Positions 18,550 through 27,964 of a stretch of 64,000 nucleotides of DNA are shown piece after piece. The position numbers were made by a program, and so were the translations under genes. Each line of letters begins with the position of its first letter. Position 1 is the first letter of the stretch. The notes below the pieces were generated by a model. The model ran no database searches and was not told the DNA's origin. It worked only from the letters and a program-made list of their open reading frames with translations. The DNA is from Roseibium aestuarii (lineage in GTDB: Bacteria > Pseudomonadota > Alphaproteobacteria > Rhizobiales > Stappiaceae). The stretch covers positions 1 to 64,000 of the forward strand of contig NZ_VORA01000002.1 in NCBI RefSeq assembly GCF_008477545.1, in the 5' to 3' direction.

Positions 18550-19304
18550 CCGACGCGACTCCTGCGCTGACCCTGACCAACGACGAGCTGGCGGGGAAGC
18601 ATCCCTATCGCCGGCCGAAGGATGCCGCGACCCTGCTCATCCTCGACCGTGCCAACGCGCCGTCAGGCGCCCTGCCGCGGGTGCTCATGGGCCGCCGCCA
18701 CATGAAGCACACCTTCATGCCGGGCAAGTTCGTCTTCCCCGGCGGCCGCCTCGACCCGTCCGATTCGCGCCTGCACCCCCTTCAGACCTATCACCCGGCG
18801 GTCGAAGCCAAGCTTTCGCAAGACCTGAAGGGCCCGCGCAGTGCCGCCCGCGTGCGCGCGCTCGGCCTTGCCGCCCTGCGCGAGACCTATGAGGAAGCCG
18901 GCCTGCTGCTTGGCACCAGGTCGGAGGCCAGCCTGCGACCGTTCCGCGGCTTCGAGGCCTTCGCACAGTACGGGGTGGCTCTCTCCCTGGAGCCCTTGCG
19001 CTTCATCGGGCGGGCCATCACCCCGCCCAACCGGTCGCGCCGCTTCGACACCCGGTTTCTCGCAGTGGATTCGAAGGCCATCGCCCACCGTCTTCCCGAG
19101 GGCACCGGCCCCTCCGGCGAGCTGGAAGATCTCGCCTGGCTGCCCCTCGACGAGGCGCGCGACATGGACAGCCTGCCCACGATCACACGGCAGATTCTCG
19201 CCGATCTGATCGAGCGGCTCTGCGTTGATCCGGACCTCGCGCCCGACCATCCGGTCCCCTTCTACCAGTATCGGGGCGACCGCTTCCTGCGCGAACTTCT
19301 CTAG
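18546..19304 (+). CDS. NUDIX hydrolase
   Basis: A 252-residue NUDIX protein. The Nudix box core LAALRETYEEAGLLLG (residues about 110-125) contains the REXXEE metal site. The glycine part of the box (FPGGRLDP) is separated from it by an insertion of about 45 residues, as in CoA-diphosphatase-like NUDT19 relatives. The enzyme would cleave a nucleoside diphosphate linked to another moiety; the substrate is unknown. The ATG at 18546 overlaps the DUF983 stop, giving the start. Confidence 0.9.
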   Translation: MTDATPALTLTNDELAGKHPYRRPKDAATLLILDRANAPSGALPRVLMGRRHMKHTFMPGKFVFPGGRLDPSDSRLHPLQTYHPAVEAKLSQDLKGPRSAARVRALGLAALRETYEEAGLLLGTRSEASLRPFRGFEAFAQYGVALSLEPLRFIGRAITPPNRSRRFDTRFLAVDSKAIAHRLPEGTGPSGELEDLAWLPLDEARDMDSLPTITRQILADLIERLCVDPDLAPDHPVPFYQYRGDRFLRELL

Positions 19305-19362
19305 GTCGCCAGAGCTATCCAAAGGGCTTTTCACGATATTTGCGCAGCATCCGCGAGAGCCC

Positions 19363-19390
19363 TTGACTTTGCGGCGCCGATGAGTAGGTT
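19363..19390 (+). promoter_or_regulatory. Probable sigma-70 promoter of rpmG
   Basis: TTGACT at 19363-19368 and TAGGTT at 19385-19390 are separated by 16 bp in the 184-bp gap before the L33 gene. The start of transcription would be near 19397, leaving a leader of about 90 bases before the ATG at 19489. Assigned from consensus similarity only. Confidence 0.55.
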
Positions 19391-19488
19391 GCGCCCTGAT
19401 TTAGCGAAATCCCGCGGGCAAGTCGGTCGCCAGCACACCCTGGCCATACGGACGCTTTGCCCCTTCATGAGAAACAGGATCGAAGGCT

Positions 19489-19656
19489 ATGGCCAAGGCG
19501 ACCACTATCAAGATCAAGCTTCTGTCGACCGCCGACACTGGCTACTTCTATGTGACCAAGAAGAACTCCCGCACCATGACCGAAAAGATGTCCATGCGGA
19601 AGTATGACCCGGTTGCCAAGAAGCACGTCGAGTTCAAGGAAACCAAGATCAAGTAA
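19489..19656 (+). CDS. rpmG: 50S ribosomal protein L33
   Basis: A 55-residue ribosomal protein beginning [20 protein letters not shown] and ending EFKETKIK, exactly the size and pattern of the cysteine-free (zinc-independent) L33 form: [19 protein letters not shown] lies in the middle. It binds 23S rRNA near the E site. It has its own promoter candidate (19363) and a strong terminator (19686), so it appears to be a single-gene unit. In many Rhizobiales it follows divK and pleD directly; here a chemoreceptor lies between it and divK. Confidence 0.97.
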   Translation: MAKATTIKIKLLSTADTGYFYVTKKNSRTMTEKMSMRKYDPVAKKHVEFKETKIK

Positions 19657-19685
19657 GATCTTCGGTTCCCGGATCGATATCCGAC

Positions 19686-19714
19686 AAAAACCCGCCGGAA
19701 ACGGCGGGTTTTTT
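19686..19714 (+). terminator. Rho-independent terminator after rpmG
   Basis: A GC stem (aacccgccg with cggcgggtt), a gaaa tetraloop and six T follow the rpmG stop by 32 bp. The preceding A run means it could work on both strands. Confidence 0.93.
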
Positions 19715-19775
19715 GTTGCCTTGCCGCTGATCCCTGAAGGCCCGGACAAAGCGCGCCCGCGACCTTCATGCGAAC

Positions 19776-19805
19776 AAGAAAAAGCCCGGCACAAGGCCGG
19801 GCTTT
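19776..19805 (-). terminator. Rho-independent terminator of chemoreceptor gene 1
   Basis: On the minus strand the 10-bp stem aaagcccggc / gccgggcttt with a five-base loop is followed by ttttctt. It lies 30 bp beyond the stop of the leftward chemoreceptor gene. Confidence 0.85.
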
Positions 19806-19834
19806 CGTGTTTGTGAAGCGAAGCGCTGGACCGG

Positions 19835-21553
19835 TCAGGCCGCAGCCACCTTCTGCAGGAAGTCTTCCACTTCCTGGCGCAGGCTTTCGGTCCGGTCGCT
19901 GAGCTCGCCGGACGCGGTCAGAACCATGTCGGCGGAGCTGGAGGTCTGGGAGACGCTCTCCGTCAGGTGCTGCATGTTGGCGGACACCGACTGGGTGCCT
20001 GCGGCAGCCAGCTGGATGTTCTGGGAGATCTCGTTGGTCGCCCCGCCCTGCTGCTCGACGGCAGCGGCGATCGTCGCGGTGTACTGGTTCACCTCGTCCA
20101 TGATGGCGGTGATCTCCGCAATCGCGGTCACGGCCTCGCTGGTCGAGCCCTGAATGGCGGAGATCTGGTTGCTGATCTCCTCGGTCGCCTTGGAGGTCTG
20201 GTTCGCCAGCTCCTTCACTTCGGCTGCCACGACGGCGAAGCCCTTGCCGGCCTCCCCTGCGCGGGCCGCCTCGATGGTGGCATTCAGGGCCAGCAGGTTG
20301 GTCTGCTCGGCAATCGCCTGGATCAGGGTCACGACTTCGCCGATCTTGGAGGCGGAAGCCGCCAGGCCTTCGACCTTCTCGTTGGTATGACGCGTGCCCC
20401 GGGTCGCCCGGTCCACCACTTCCGTGGTCTGGGCCACCTGGCGGGAGATCTCGCCGATGGAGGCGGCCAGCTCTTCCGCGGCGCCGGCGACAGCCTGGGC
20501 ATTGCCCGTGGCCGAATCCGATTCCGTCAGGGTGCTGTGGGCGCTGCGGGTGCTGTCCTGGGCGATGGAGCTCAGGTTTCGCGCGGTGTCTTCCAGACCG
20601 GCCGCCGTCTGCCCCACCGAGCGCAGAAGCTCGTTGGCCCGCTGATGGAAGGCGGAGATCAGATCCCGCACCCGGTCCTGACGCTGGCGGGACTCGGTCT
20701 CGCTCAGCTGCTGCTGATCAGCCAGGCTGCGGCGTTCGAACTGCTTGGCGCGCAGGGTTTCCACGGCGCGGGCGATGTCGCCGATCTGGTCCTTGCGGCC
20801 CACGAACTTCACTTCCTGATCGAGATTGTCTTCCGCAATGCCGCTGGTGACGCGCGCCAGGGTTTCCAGCGGACGCAGCAGGCGGCCGGTGGCAAAGGTG
20901 ACGACCACGATGGAGATGAGCACCACCGGCAGGGCCAGCATGGCGAAGTTCATGACCAGTTCATTCGCCTTGGCAGCGATGGCAGCCACTTCCACACCGG
21001 CATAGAGGATGCCGACGATGTCGCCGGAGCCCGACGCCACGATCGGCTGGTAGATGGTGTAATAGTCCTTGCCGAGAATGGTCGCGCGGCCCTTGAAGGT
21101 CTGCCCCTTGGTCACGACCGGATAGACCGCGCCCTTCTGACCGAGCGGCGTGCCCACGGCCCGCGTGCCATCCGGCTTGATGATGTTGGTGGTCTTGCGC
21201 CAGAAATCCTTGGACTCGTTGTCCCACAGGAAGATCGTCGCGGTTTCGCCGGTCATCCGGCCGATGTTGTCGATGAGATCGTGGCTCTCGAATTCCGGCA
21301 GGTTGGCGAGGGTCACACGGGTGACGTTGCCGTCGGAGCCGAAGTCAACACCGAAGCCTTCGAGCGTCTGAAGAAGATAGCTTGCGGCGACACGCAGGCT
21401 CGCATTCTGCTTGGAGACCGCCTCGGCCTCCGCCTGTCCCTGCGCCACCTTGTAGACGATCCCTCCGACCGCCAGCATGGCCAATGTCATGAAGCAGCCG
21501 ATGGTCAGTGCCATCGCCTGCGTGATCCGCATCTTGCCAAGAAATGAAAACAT
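19835..21553 (-). CDS. Methyl-accepting chemotaxis protein with periplasmic Cache domain
   Basis: A 572-residue transducer. One membrane helix (residues about 10-33) is followed by a periplasmic sensor of the Cache3/Cache2 type ([20 protein letters not shown], then [21 protein letters not shown]) and a second helix near residue 200. A HAMP segment ([20 protein letters not shown]) and a signalling domain with hairpin tip [20 protein letters not shown] come next. The start ATG at 21553 has AAGGA eight bases upstream, preferred over an in-frame one 12 codons earlier. No pentapeptide tether for CheR is seen. It occupies the place between divK and rpmG where pleD lies in many relatives. Confidence 0.93.
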   Translation of the reverse strand: MFSFLGKMRITQAMALTIGCFMTLAMLAVGGIVYKVAQGQAEAEAVSKQNASLRVAASYLLQTLEGFGVDFGSDGNVTRVTLANLPEFESHDLIDNIGRMTGETATIFLWDNESKDFWRKTTNIIKPDGTRAVGTPLGQKGAVYPVVTKGQTFKGRATILGKDYYTIYQPIVASGSGDIVGILYAGVEVAAIAAKANELVMNFAMLALPVVLISIVVVTFATGRLLRPLETLARVTSGIAEDNLDQEVKFVGRKDQIGDIARAVETLRAKQFERRSLADQQQLSETESRQRQDRVRDLISAFHQRANELLRSVGQTAAGLEDTARNLSSIAQDSTRSAHSTLTESDSATGNAQAVAGAAEELAASIGEISRQVAQTTEVVDRATRGTRHTNEKVEGLAASASKIGEVVTLIQAIAEQTNLLALNATIEAARAGEAGKGFAVVAAEVKELANQTSKATEEISNQISAIQGSTSEAVTAIAEITAIMDEVNQYTATIAAAVEQQGGATNEISQNIQLAAAGTQSVSANMQHLTESVSQTSSSADMVLTASGELSDRTESLRQEVEDFLQKVAAA

Positions 21554-22321
21554 TTCGCCCGTCCTTGTTTCGGCCTGTGGCCCAAACAATCCATTTCCCG
21601 GCTTAACCCTCGGTAAAAAACCCTGTTCAGTTGGGGCGTGCAGTTAAAAACTCTTCTCTTATTGTCATTTTTAACAATAGAGAAAACACGAGGCACGGGA
21701 GGAAACATCAAAAAAGAACACAGAACAACAAGATACAACTTAGAAAGCTCAAAAGCTGACTATCAAGTGCATGTTTTTAATGATGATTCGAAATTTACCG
21801 GGAAAGCCCTGACGGCGTGGACCCCGCCCTGCAGCAGGGCGAAGAGGACCAAGGCCACGCCGGTCGGAGGCCGGGCAAGCAGCGGCTGACAGGGAATGTG
21901 GAACGGCGGGATAGGTGGTCGGCGGGCCGCAAGCAATCGAGGAGGCCACTCTTCGACTTGCGGCCGCGCCGACCGACCCCACGGGCCCAGGAGATGCGGC
22001 GGACCTGAATGCACCGTAGGGAACGAAATCCTGGGTCTGGCTCCCTGTGCGAACCGGGGCCTGGAGGCAGCTGGCCGGGGCAACTCGAGAGCGGGAACGG
22101 GCGGCGGGGAACCCCCGTTCCTGTCCTGACCACGCGCTCACCCTACCCGAGCTTGGGGGTGAATCCAACACACCCTGCACGTCCCGGGCGGAACGACTAA
22201 TATCTTAGTAAACTGCTAACCTTAACAGGACCGACCGCAGGCCGCAGATCGACCGTTGCCCCGCGCCTGGCGAGAAGGTCTGATCGCCCTTGCGCTCTGT
22301 GTCTTCCGGCCCTGACGGAGC
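21554..22321. other. 768-bp gene-free gap between chemoreceptor 1 and divK
   Basis: No frame here has a plausible start, ribosome site or recognisable family. From 21640 to 21790 it is AT-rich and includes the inverted pair ctcttattg / caatagag (about 21654-21682), likely part of the chemoreceptor promoter. The rest to about 22195 is GC-rich with small palindromes, and a short AT-rich patch follows at 22195-22230. I find no trace of pleD. Confidence 0.5.
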
Positions 22322-22693
22322 TCATGCCTCTCCCAGATAGGAGCGCACCGTTTCCAGGAATTTTGCCACTGAGATCGGCTTGGAAATATAGGCCTCGCAC
22401 CCACCCTGGCGGATGCGTTCCTCGTCGCCCTTCATGGCAAAGGCGGTCACGGCGATGACGGGGATCATGCTGATCTCCTCGTCTTCCTTGATCCACTTGG
22501 TCACTTCCAGCCCGGAGACTTCCGGCAACTGGATGTCCATGAGAACCAGATCCGGGCGGTGCTTGCGCACCAGCTCCAGCGCCTCGATCCCCGTCCGTGT
22601 CTGCAAGGTGCCATATCCGTGCGCCTCGAGCAGGTCATGAAACAGTTTCATGTTCAGCTCGTTGTCTTCCACGATCAGCACGGTCTTCGCCAT
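22322..22693 (-). CDS. divK: Single-domain response regulator DivK
   Basis: A 123-residue receiver-only protein. The acidic pocket VEDNE, the phosphorylated aspartate in [13 protein letters not shown], the conserved Thr in [12 protein letters not shown] and the Lys in [15 protein letters not shown] are all present, and the sequence is of the DivK type. DivK controls polarity and the CtrA pathway through the kinases PleC and DivJ. The ATG at 22693 has AAGGG nearby; longer frames add unrelated residues. A DUF3572 gene diverges from it, as usual in the order, but pleD, its normal downstream partner, is not present. Confidence 0.93.
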   Translation of the reverse strand: MAKTVLIVEDNELNMKLFHDLLEAHGYGTLQTRTGIEALELVRKHRPDLVLMDIQLPEVSGLEVTKWIKEDEEISMIPVIAVTAFAMKGDEERIRQGGCEAYISKPISVAKFLETVRSYLGEA

Positions 22694-22833
22694 TGGCAGG
22701 CCCTTCAATCCGGCGCGTCGCCGGGCACTACTCGATGAGCGGGGGGCGCCGGTTCTTGCCGGTAGCATGGGCCCCACTCCGTTGTTAGTATTTGTTCTAA
22801 CGCGGAATCGTTTCAGAAAGGCAAAAATTCACG

Positions 22834-23133
22834 ATGCAAACCGCGACCCATCGCTCCATCACCGAAGACCAGGCTCAGGAGATCGCCACCAACGCCCTGA
22901 TCCATCTTTCCCAGGACCCTGAACTCGTCGGCCGGTTCCTCGCCGTCTCCGGCATCGGACCTGAATCGATCCGCGACGCCGCAAGCGAGCCCGGCTTCCT
23001 TGCCGGCGTCCTGGAGTTTCTCATGGGAGATGAAGCCCTGCTTCTGACCTTCTGCGAGAACCAGCGCCTGCGACCCACGATGATCGCCGCCGCCCGGTTC
23101 GTCCTGGCAGGAGATCCCGCCGACCATGGTTGA
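22834..23133 (+). CDS. DUF3572 family protein
   Basis: A 99-residue, mainly helical protein of the DUF3572 family, known only as a conserved alphaproteobacterial protein of unknown function that commonly neighbours divK. Family-like features are ALIHLSQDPELVGRFLAVSG and GVLEFLMGDEALLLTFCE. Its last codons overlap the following HAD gene by 8 bp, suggesting joint translation. Confidence 0.88.
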   Translation: MQTATHRSITEDQAQEIATNALIHLSQDPELVGRFLAVSGIGPESIRDAASEPGFLAGVLEFLMGDEALLLTFCENQRLRPTMIAAARFVLAGDPADHG

Positions 23134-23806
23134 ACCTCATATGGTGCGGGCCGAAACCATGGCCCAGATCCGCGCCCTGCCCCGCTCGGCGCGCCCGGTC
23201 GTCGTCTGCGATGTGGATGAGGTCATCCTCCATATGATCGCGCCCATGGAGACGTACCTCGCCGAACGTGGCCTGCGCTTCCTCACCCCGGAACACAAGC
23301 TCACGGGAAATATCGCCCCGGTCGAGGAGGACACCCCCCTCGAAGGCGACATCGTGCGTCGCTACATCCGCGACTTCTTCGACGAGCATGTGCACGCCCA
23401 GGACTTGGTGCCCGGCGCGAATGTCGCCCTGCGCCGCCTGTCGGCCCATTTCGACATCGTCCTGCTGACCAACCTGCCCGGTTCGGCGAACAAGCCCCTG
23501 CGCATCGAATTGCTCAAGCGTTTCGACATCGACTATCCGCTGATCACCAACTCCGGGCCCAAGGGGGGCGCGGTCTCGGTGCTGGCCGCCGGGCGCCGGG
23601 GCCCGATCGTCTTCATCGACGACAGCCCGGTCAATCAGGATTCGGTGGCCGCCAGCCTGCCCTCGGCGGTGCGCATCCAGTTCATCGCAGACCCGCGCTT
23701 CCGGGCCGCCCACACGCCTGCCGATCACATTCATCTCCTGACCGGCGACTGGGATGAGACAACCCGGTTCATCGAGGCTATCCTTGCGGGAGAGATCCGG
23801 CTCTGA
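23126..23806 (+). CDS. HAD-like hydrolase superfamily protein
   Basis: A 226-residue protein with a HAD start motif [13 protein letters not shown] (first two catalytic aspartates of DxDxx), a possible second motif LLTNLPGSA and the acidic end motif VFIDDSP. Between these a helical cap covers residues about 45-105. Phosphatase activity is likely but the substrate is unknown. It overlaps the DUF3572 gene and ends 35 bp before dinB, so the three may be one transcript. Confidence 0.8.
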   Translation: MVEPHMVRAETMAQIRALPRSARPVVVCDVDEVILHMIAPMETYLAERGLRFLTPEHKLTGNIAPVEEDTPLEGDIVRRYIRDFFDEHVHAQDLVPGANVALRRLSAHFDIVLLTNLPGSANKPLRIELLKRFDIDYPLITNSGPKGGAVSVLAAGRRGPIVFIDDSPVNQDSVAASLPSAVRIQFIADPRFRAAHTPADHIHLLTGDWDETTRFIEAILAGEIRL

Positions 23807-23841
23807 AGCCGTCTCTCCCCACTCCGGGATCCAGACAGATC

Positions 23842-25281
23842 GTGACCTCATCCCGCCCCCAGTCCAGCGTCTCCGGGCACGAAAAGCCCGGGCAATCACA
23901 GTCAGGCCCCGTCCCCTCCGCCCAGGCGGCGGATGTGGCCCTGTGCCGCGATTGCCTGCGCCGGGTGAAGCCCCGCCGCGATCGCTGCCCCTCCTGCGGC
24001 AGCTCCCGCCTGCTGCGCCACCCGGAGCTCTTCTCCCTCTCCATCGCCCATATCGATTGCGACGCCTTCTATGCCTCGGTCGAGAAGCGGGACAATCCGG
24101 AGCTGGTCGACAAGCCGGTGATCGTGGGCGGGGGACAGCGCGGCGTGGTTTCCACCTGCTGCTACATCGCCCGCATCTACGGCGTGCGCTCGGCCATGCC
24201 CATGTTCAAGGCCCTGGAAGCCTGCCCCGATGCGGTGGTCATCCGCCCGAACATGGAGAAATACGCAGCCGTCGGGCGCGAGATCCGCGAGCGCATGCGC
24301 GCGCTCACCCCGCTGGTCGAGCCCCTGTCGATCGACGAGGCCTTTCTCGATCTGACCGGCACGGAGCGCCTGCACCACGCGAGCCCCGCCGAAAGCCTTG
24401 CCCGGCTCGCGCGCTCCATCGAGGACGATCTGCGCATCACGGTCTCGGTCGGCCTCGCCCCCAACAAATTCCTCGCCAAGATCGCCTCGGATCTCGACAA
24501 GCCCCGCGGCTTTTCCGTCATAGGAGCCGGCGAGGCCAGGGACTTCCTGCGGGACAAGCCCGTCAGCCTGATCTGGGGCGTCGGCAAGGTGTTCCAGCAA
24601 TCTCTGGAGCGGGAGGGGATCCGGACCATCGGCCAGCTGCAGGAGATGGATCCGACGGACCTCGCCCGCAAGCACGGCGCCATGGGGCTGCGGCTGGCAA
24701 GCCTGGCCCACGGCCGCGACGAGCGCGCCGTGACCCCCGACCGGCCCACCAAGAGCGTGTCGGCGGAGACGACCTTCAACACCGACATCACCGCGCTGGA
24801 GGCGCTCCGCCCCATCCTTCTGGACCTGAGCGAGAAGGTCTCCCGCCGCGTGAAGGCCGCCGGACACGCCGGACGGACCGTGACCCTGAAGCTGAAGACC
24901 CACGATTTCAAGACGATCACCCGCTCGCGCCAGCTGCCCGACCCGACCCAGCTTGCCGACCGGCTGTTCCGCGAGGGTGAGCGCCTGCTGGAGCGGGAAG
25001 TGGATGGCCGGCGCAGGTTCCGCCTGATCGGCATCGGCCTGTCCGATCTCGCCAGCCCCGACAATGCCGACCCCCATGATCTCGTCGACCCGGATGCAGA
25101 CCGGCGCAAGAACGCGGAACTGGCGATGGACAAGCTCAGGGAGAAATTCGGGCGCACGGCCGTCGAACGCGGGCTCAGTCATGCGCCCCGCAAGGACTGG
25201 GAGCGCGCCCATGCGGAAGAGGCCGCCGCCGGGCGCGACCGGCTCGGCACGAAACCGCCCCGCTCCGGCCGCACGGACTGA
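23842..25281 (+). CDS. dinB: DNA polymerase IV with N-terminal zinc ribbon
   Basis: A 479-residue Y-family polymerase for translesion synthesis. The catalytic carboxylates are in [13 protein letters not shown] and [13 protein letters not shown], and the thumb/little-finger motifs follow ([30 protein letters not shown]). Before the catalytic domain, residues about 34-56 form a CxxC-x(13)-CxxC-type ribbon (CRDCLRR ... CPSCGS), found in some alphaproteobacterial DinB proteins and absent from E. coli. The tail after residue 400 is long and charged. A GTG start at 23842 gives the full ribbon; a start after it would leave the normal 425-residue form. Confidence 0.94.
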   Translation: MTSSRPQSSVSGHEKPGQSQSGPVPSAQAADVALCRDCLRRVKPRRDRCPSCGSSRLLRHPELFSLSIAHIDCDAFYASVEKRDNPELVDKPVIVGGGQRGVVSTCCYIARIYGVRSAMPMFKALEACPDAVVIRPNMEKYAAVGREIRERMRALTPLVEPLSIDEAFLDLTGTERLHHASPAESLARLARSIEDDLRITVSVGLAPNKFLAKIASDLDKPRGFSVIGAGEARDFLRDKPVSLIWGVGKVFQQSLEREGIRTIGQLQEMDPTDLARKHGAMGLRLASLAHGRDERAVTPDRPTKSVSAETTFNTDITALEALRPILLDLSEKVSRRVKAAGHAGRTVTLKLKTHDFKTITRSRQLPDPTQLADRLFREGERLLEREVDGRRRFRLIGIGLSDLASPDNADPHDLVDPDADRRKNAELAMDKLREKFGRTAVERGLSHAPRKDWERAHAEEAAAGRDRLGTKPPRSGRTD

Positions 25282-25303
25282 GGCAAAAGATCAGAGCAGA
25301 CGG

Positions 25304-26233
25304 TCAGCCCCCGGTGCAGGGGGCCGTCTCCGCCGAAAGCTCCAGGTGGTCCAGCTGTCCGTCGAGGATGAAATCCCCGTAGTTCAGGGTCATGCCGCCG
25401 CTGATGCCGTTCTCATAGAGCAGGAAGGACATCTGATAGGCGGGGATCTCCTCGCCGCCCGTCTCCGAAGCCGGATCGAAATAGGCAATGCTCACGGGCC
25501 AGGCCGCAACCTCGGGCAGCACGTCTCCGGCTGCGGTCTTGCCGCCGGAAGGCTGCTGGCGGGCGCCAATCACCGTCGTGGTGGCAAAGACCTTGTCGCC
25601 CGTTTCCGACCCGTCATAGACATCGGCCAGAAGCAGGGTTTCGCCGCGCCGTGCCGCTGCCAGCACCTTGCGCAGATGCGTGGTCGGGAAGATGGCCCCC
25701 TGCGGCAAGTCCAGTTGCCCCGCCTGCGGTTGCTTCAGCGTCACCTTGCCCGCCTCGGTCTCCGCCACGCCTTCGCTCTGCTCCTGCAGCGCCTGGTTCA
25801 TGTAGACAGAGGTCGCAAAGGTCAGGCGCCCGCCATCGGCCGTCTCATGGGCGCTGCTGCGCAGATCCGTGACCAGGCCCTCCCCCGCCGCATCCACGAA
25901 CTCGGTCATGAAGCGAAAATCGGTGCTGTAGCCGGCACAGGCATCTCCCCGGAAGTCATAGACCATCAGGCCCCGGACATCGGTGATGCCGGCCGCCTCC
26001 TGCGCTTCCCGAAGAGACAGCTGATAAACCGCCTTGTGGGCAACCAGAGCCGCGCCCTCTCCCGCCCGAGCCGAGGACGTCTCCGCAAACACTGCAGGCG
26101 CCAGCACGGCAGCCGCCAGCGCAACGCCTGCGATCACCGCGGCGCGCCCCCTCCGCACAGATGCAGGATCACCCCCGCGCCCTCCCGCGGCCGGGCGGAG
26201 CAAGGGACGGGCAAGACGGAACGGACGAAACAC
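25304..26233 (-). CDS. eipB: DUF1849 periplasmic protein, EipB-like
   Basis: About 309 residues of the DUF1849 family, whose Brucella member EipB is a periplasmic beta-spiral protein needed for cell-envelope integrity. A signal segment VIAGVALAAAVLAPAVFA is followed by the mature domain with LVAHKAVYQLSL and, near the end, MTLNYGDFILDGQLDHLEL. EipB holds one conserved disulfide; the two cysteines in GDACAGYS and the terminal APCTGG match that pattern. Start is uncertain: GTG at 26233 has AGAGG upstream but gives a long, basic n-region; GTG at 26158 gives a normal signal peptide. Confidence 0.85.
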   Translation of the reverse strand: MFRPFRLARPLLRPAAGGRGGDPASVRRGRAAVIAGVALAAAVLAPAVFAETSSARAGEGAALVAHKAVYQLSLREAQEAAGITDVRGLMVYDFRGDACAGYSTDFRFMTEFVDAAGEGLVTDLRSSAHETADGGRLTFATSVYMNQALQEQSEGVAETEAGKVTLKQPQAGQLDLPQGAIFPTTHLRKVLAAARRGETLLLADVYDGSETGDKVFATTTVIGARQQPSGGKTAAGDVLPEVAAWPVSIAYFDPASETGGEEIPAYQMSFLLYENGISGGMTLNYGDFILDGQLDHLELSAETAPCTGG

Positions 26234-26451
26234 GATCGGATACCTCTGGGGAAGACCGGCCGCTGCTTCGACCGGGCTTCTCCAGTCTAGGGGGTTTGCG
26301 GCACCGGTTCCACAGCCGCGCCAAATGTCCCCCGTTGTCTTTTGCCCCGCCTGTCCTGTGCCGCGCGGCATGCCCCGGACTTGCCAGCGCCATGATTATG
26401 GGCGAGAGGAAGAGACGATTTTTCAAGCACCAGCATCAGGAGCAGAGGTTC

Positions 26452-26934
26452 ATGACAGGCACCGCCCCCCAGGACACCATCGACGCCCGACTGACCGCGC
26501 TTGGCGTGGAACTGCCCACCCCGGCCGCCCCGGCCGCCAATTACGTGCCCTTCGTGCGCACGGGCAACCAGCTCTTCATTTCCGGTCAGCTGCCCATGGG
26601 CCCCGAAGGTCTCGCCCATGTGGGCAAGCTCGGTCAGGCAATGTCCCTGAAGGACGGCAAGGACGCGGCCAGACTCTGCGCCATCAACCTGCTGGCGCAG
26701 GCCCGCGCCGCAGTCGGCGACCTGTCGAAGGTGCGCCTGGTCAAGCTGGTCGGCTTCGTCAATTCCACCGCCGACTTCACCCAGCAACCGCAGGTGATCA
26801 ACGGCGCCTCCGACTTCATGGTCGAGGTGCTGGGTGACAAGGGCCGTCATGCCCGCTCCGCCGTCTCCGCCGCCTCCCTGCCCTTCGGCGCTGCCGTCGA
26901 GGTGGAGGCCATCTTCGAGATCTCCGGCGACTGA
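26452..26934 (+). CDS. RidA family protein (YjgF/YER057c/UK114)
   Basis: A 160-residue RidA-fold protein. TGNQLFISGQLPMGPEG, NLLAQARAAVGDLSKV and a final RSAVSAASLPFGAAVEVEAIF match the family. The critical Arg of the true RidA subgroup appears present in HARSAV, so enamine/imine deaminase activity is possible; the protein belongs to the longer RidA-like branch (about 150 residues). AGGAG lies upstream of the ATG at 26452. It has its own terminator at 26966. Confidence 0.9.
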   Translation: MTGTAPQDTIDARLTALGVELPTPAAPAANYVPFVRTGNQLFISGQLPMGPEGLAHVGKLGQAMSLKDGKDAARLCAINLLAQARAAVGDLSKVRLVKLVGFVNSTADFTQQPQVINGASDFMVEVLGDKGRHARSAVSAASLPFGAAVEVEAIFEISGD

Positions 26935-26965
26935 GACGTCTGCCGGACAGCTCGGCCGTGACAAG

Positions 26966-26989
26966 GGGCGCCTTTTGGCGCCCTTTTTT
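26966..26989 (+). terminator. Rho-independent terminator after the RidA gene
   Basis: Perfect 7-bp stem gggcgcc / ggcgccc with a tttt loop, then six T, 31 bp after the stop. Confidence 0.9.
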
Positions 26990-27123
26990 GCAGCCCCGGC
27001 GCTTGCTGCCCTTGTCACCGAAGTGTCATCGACGCCACTCTAGGGTGCACGGCCCGGGCGCATCGATTCGGGTTGTCTCCATTCCCCGCTCACCGTCTTG
27101 ACGCCTTTCCAGGTTCTCATTCC

Positions 27124-27885
27124 ATGTCCATGCTGCAAGAAATCTTCGCCGCCGCGATCGCCCATCGCGGCTTCCACGACAAGTCCGTCGCCCGGATCGA
27201 GAACACGCCGAGCGCGGTCGCAGCCGCCATCGAGAAGGGCTTCGGGATCGAGGTCGACCTTCAGGAAACCGCAGACTGCAAGGCGCTGGTCCACCATGAC
27301 TACGCTCTCGAGCGTCTCGTCGATGGCACCGGCCGGGTGATCGACCAGACCGCCGCCGAGCTGACCCGCCTCTCCATGAAGCAGGGCGGCGACAAGCTCT
27401 GGCTGCTGCAGGACCTTCTCGACCTGACCGCCGGCCGTGTGCCCCTCGTCATCGAGATCAAGTCCCGCAAGGCCCGCGACGCCCAGGCCGACTTCGTCCG
27501 CGGAATCCTGGACGTGCTCGAGACCTACAAGGGTCCGGCCTGCATCAAGAGCTTCGACCCGGACATGCTCTCCGTGGCGCGCGCCTACAAGCCGCATATC
27601 CTGCGCGGCATCGTGTCCTATGGCTTCACCGACGCCGAAGCCAAGACCCGTCACACCCGCATGGACCGTTTCATCCTGCGCCATCTGCTGCACGCACCGC
27701 GCACCGCCCCCCATTTCGTCTCCTACGGCATCAAGGATCTTCCGGCCATGGGCCCGAGCCTTCTCAAGAAGCTGAAGGGCACGCCGATCATGAGCTGGAC
27801 CGTGCGCACCCCGGAAGACCGGGAACGCGCCGCCCTTTATGCCGACCAGATCGTCTTCGAGGGCTTCGATCCTTCCGCTGGCTGA
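27124..27885 (+). CDS. Glycerophosphodiester phosphodiesterase
   Basis: A 253-residue GDPD-domain enzyme that splits glycerophosphodiesters to glycerol 3-phosphate and an alcohol. The catalytic first histidine lies in IAHRGFHD, followed by ENTPSAVAAAIEKGFGIEVDLQETAD with the metal acids, and the second histidine in ALVHHDY. Later segments (PLVIEIKS, ACIKSFDP, MSWTVRTPEDRER) complete the TIM barrel. No signal peptide is present, so it is cytoplasmic. Two ATGs (27124, 27130) are both possible. Confidence 0.92.
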   Translation: MSMLQEIFAAAIAHRGFHDKSVARIENTPSAVAAAIEKGFGIEVDLQETADCKALVHHDYALERLVDGTGRVIDQTAAELTRLSMKQGGDKLWLLQDLLDLTAGRVPLVIEIKSRKARDAQADFVRGILDVLETYKGPACIKSFDPDMLSVARAYKPHILRGIVSYGFTDAEAKTRHTRMDRFILRHLLHAPRTAPHFVSYGIKDLPAMGPSLLKKLKGTPIMSWTVRTPEDRERAALYADQIVFEGFDPSAG

Positions 27886-27964
27886 GCCTTGCCTCTTGCG
27901 GCGCACCATTTGTCTCCTAGATTGAGCTCATGGTGCCCGCCTCCGCCAGCCACAGGGAAGCCTC

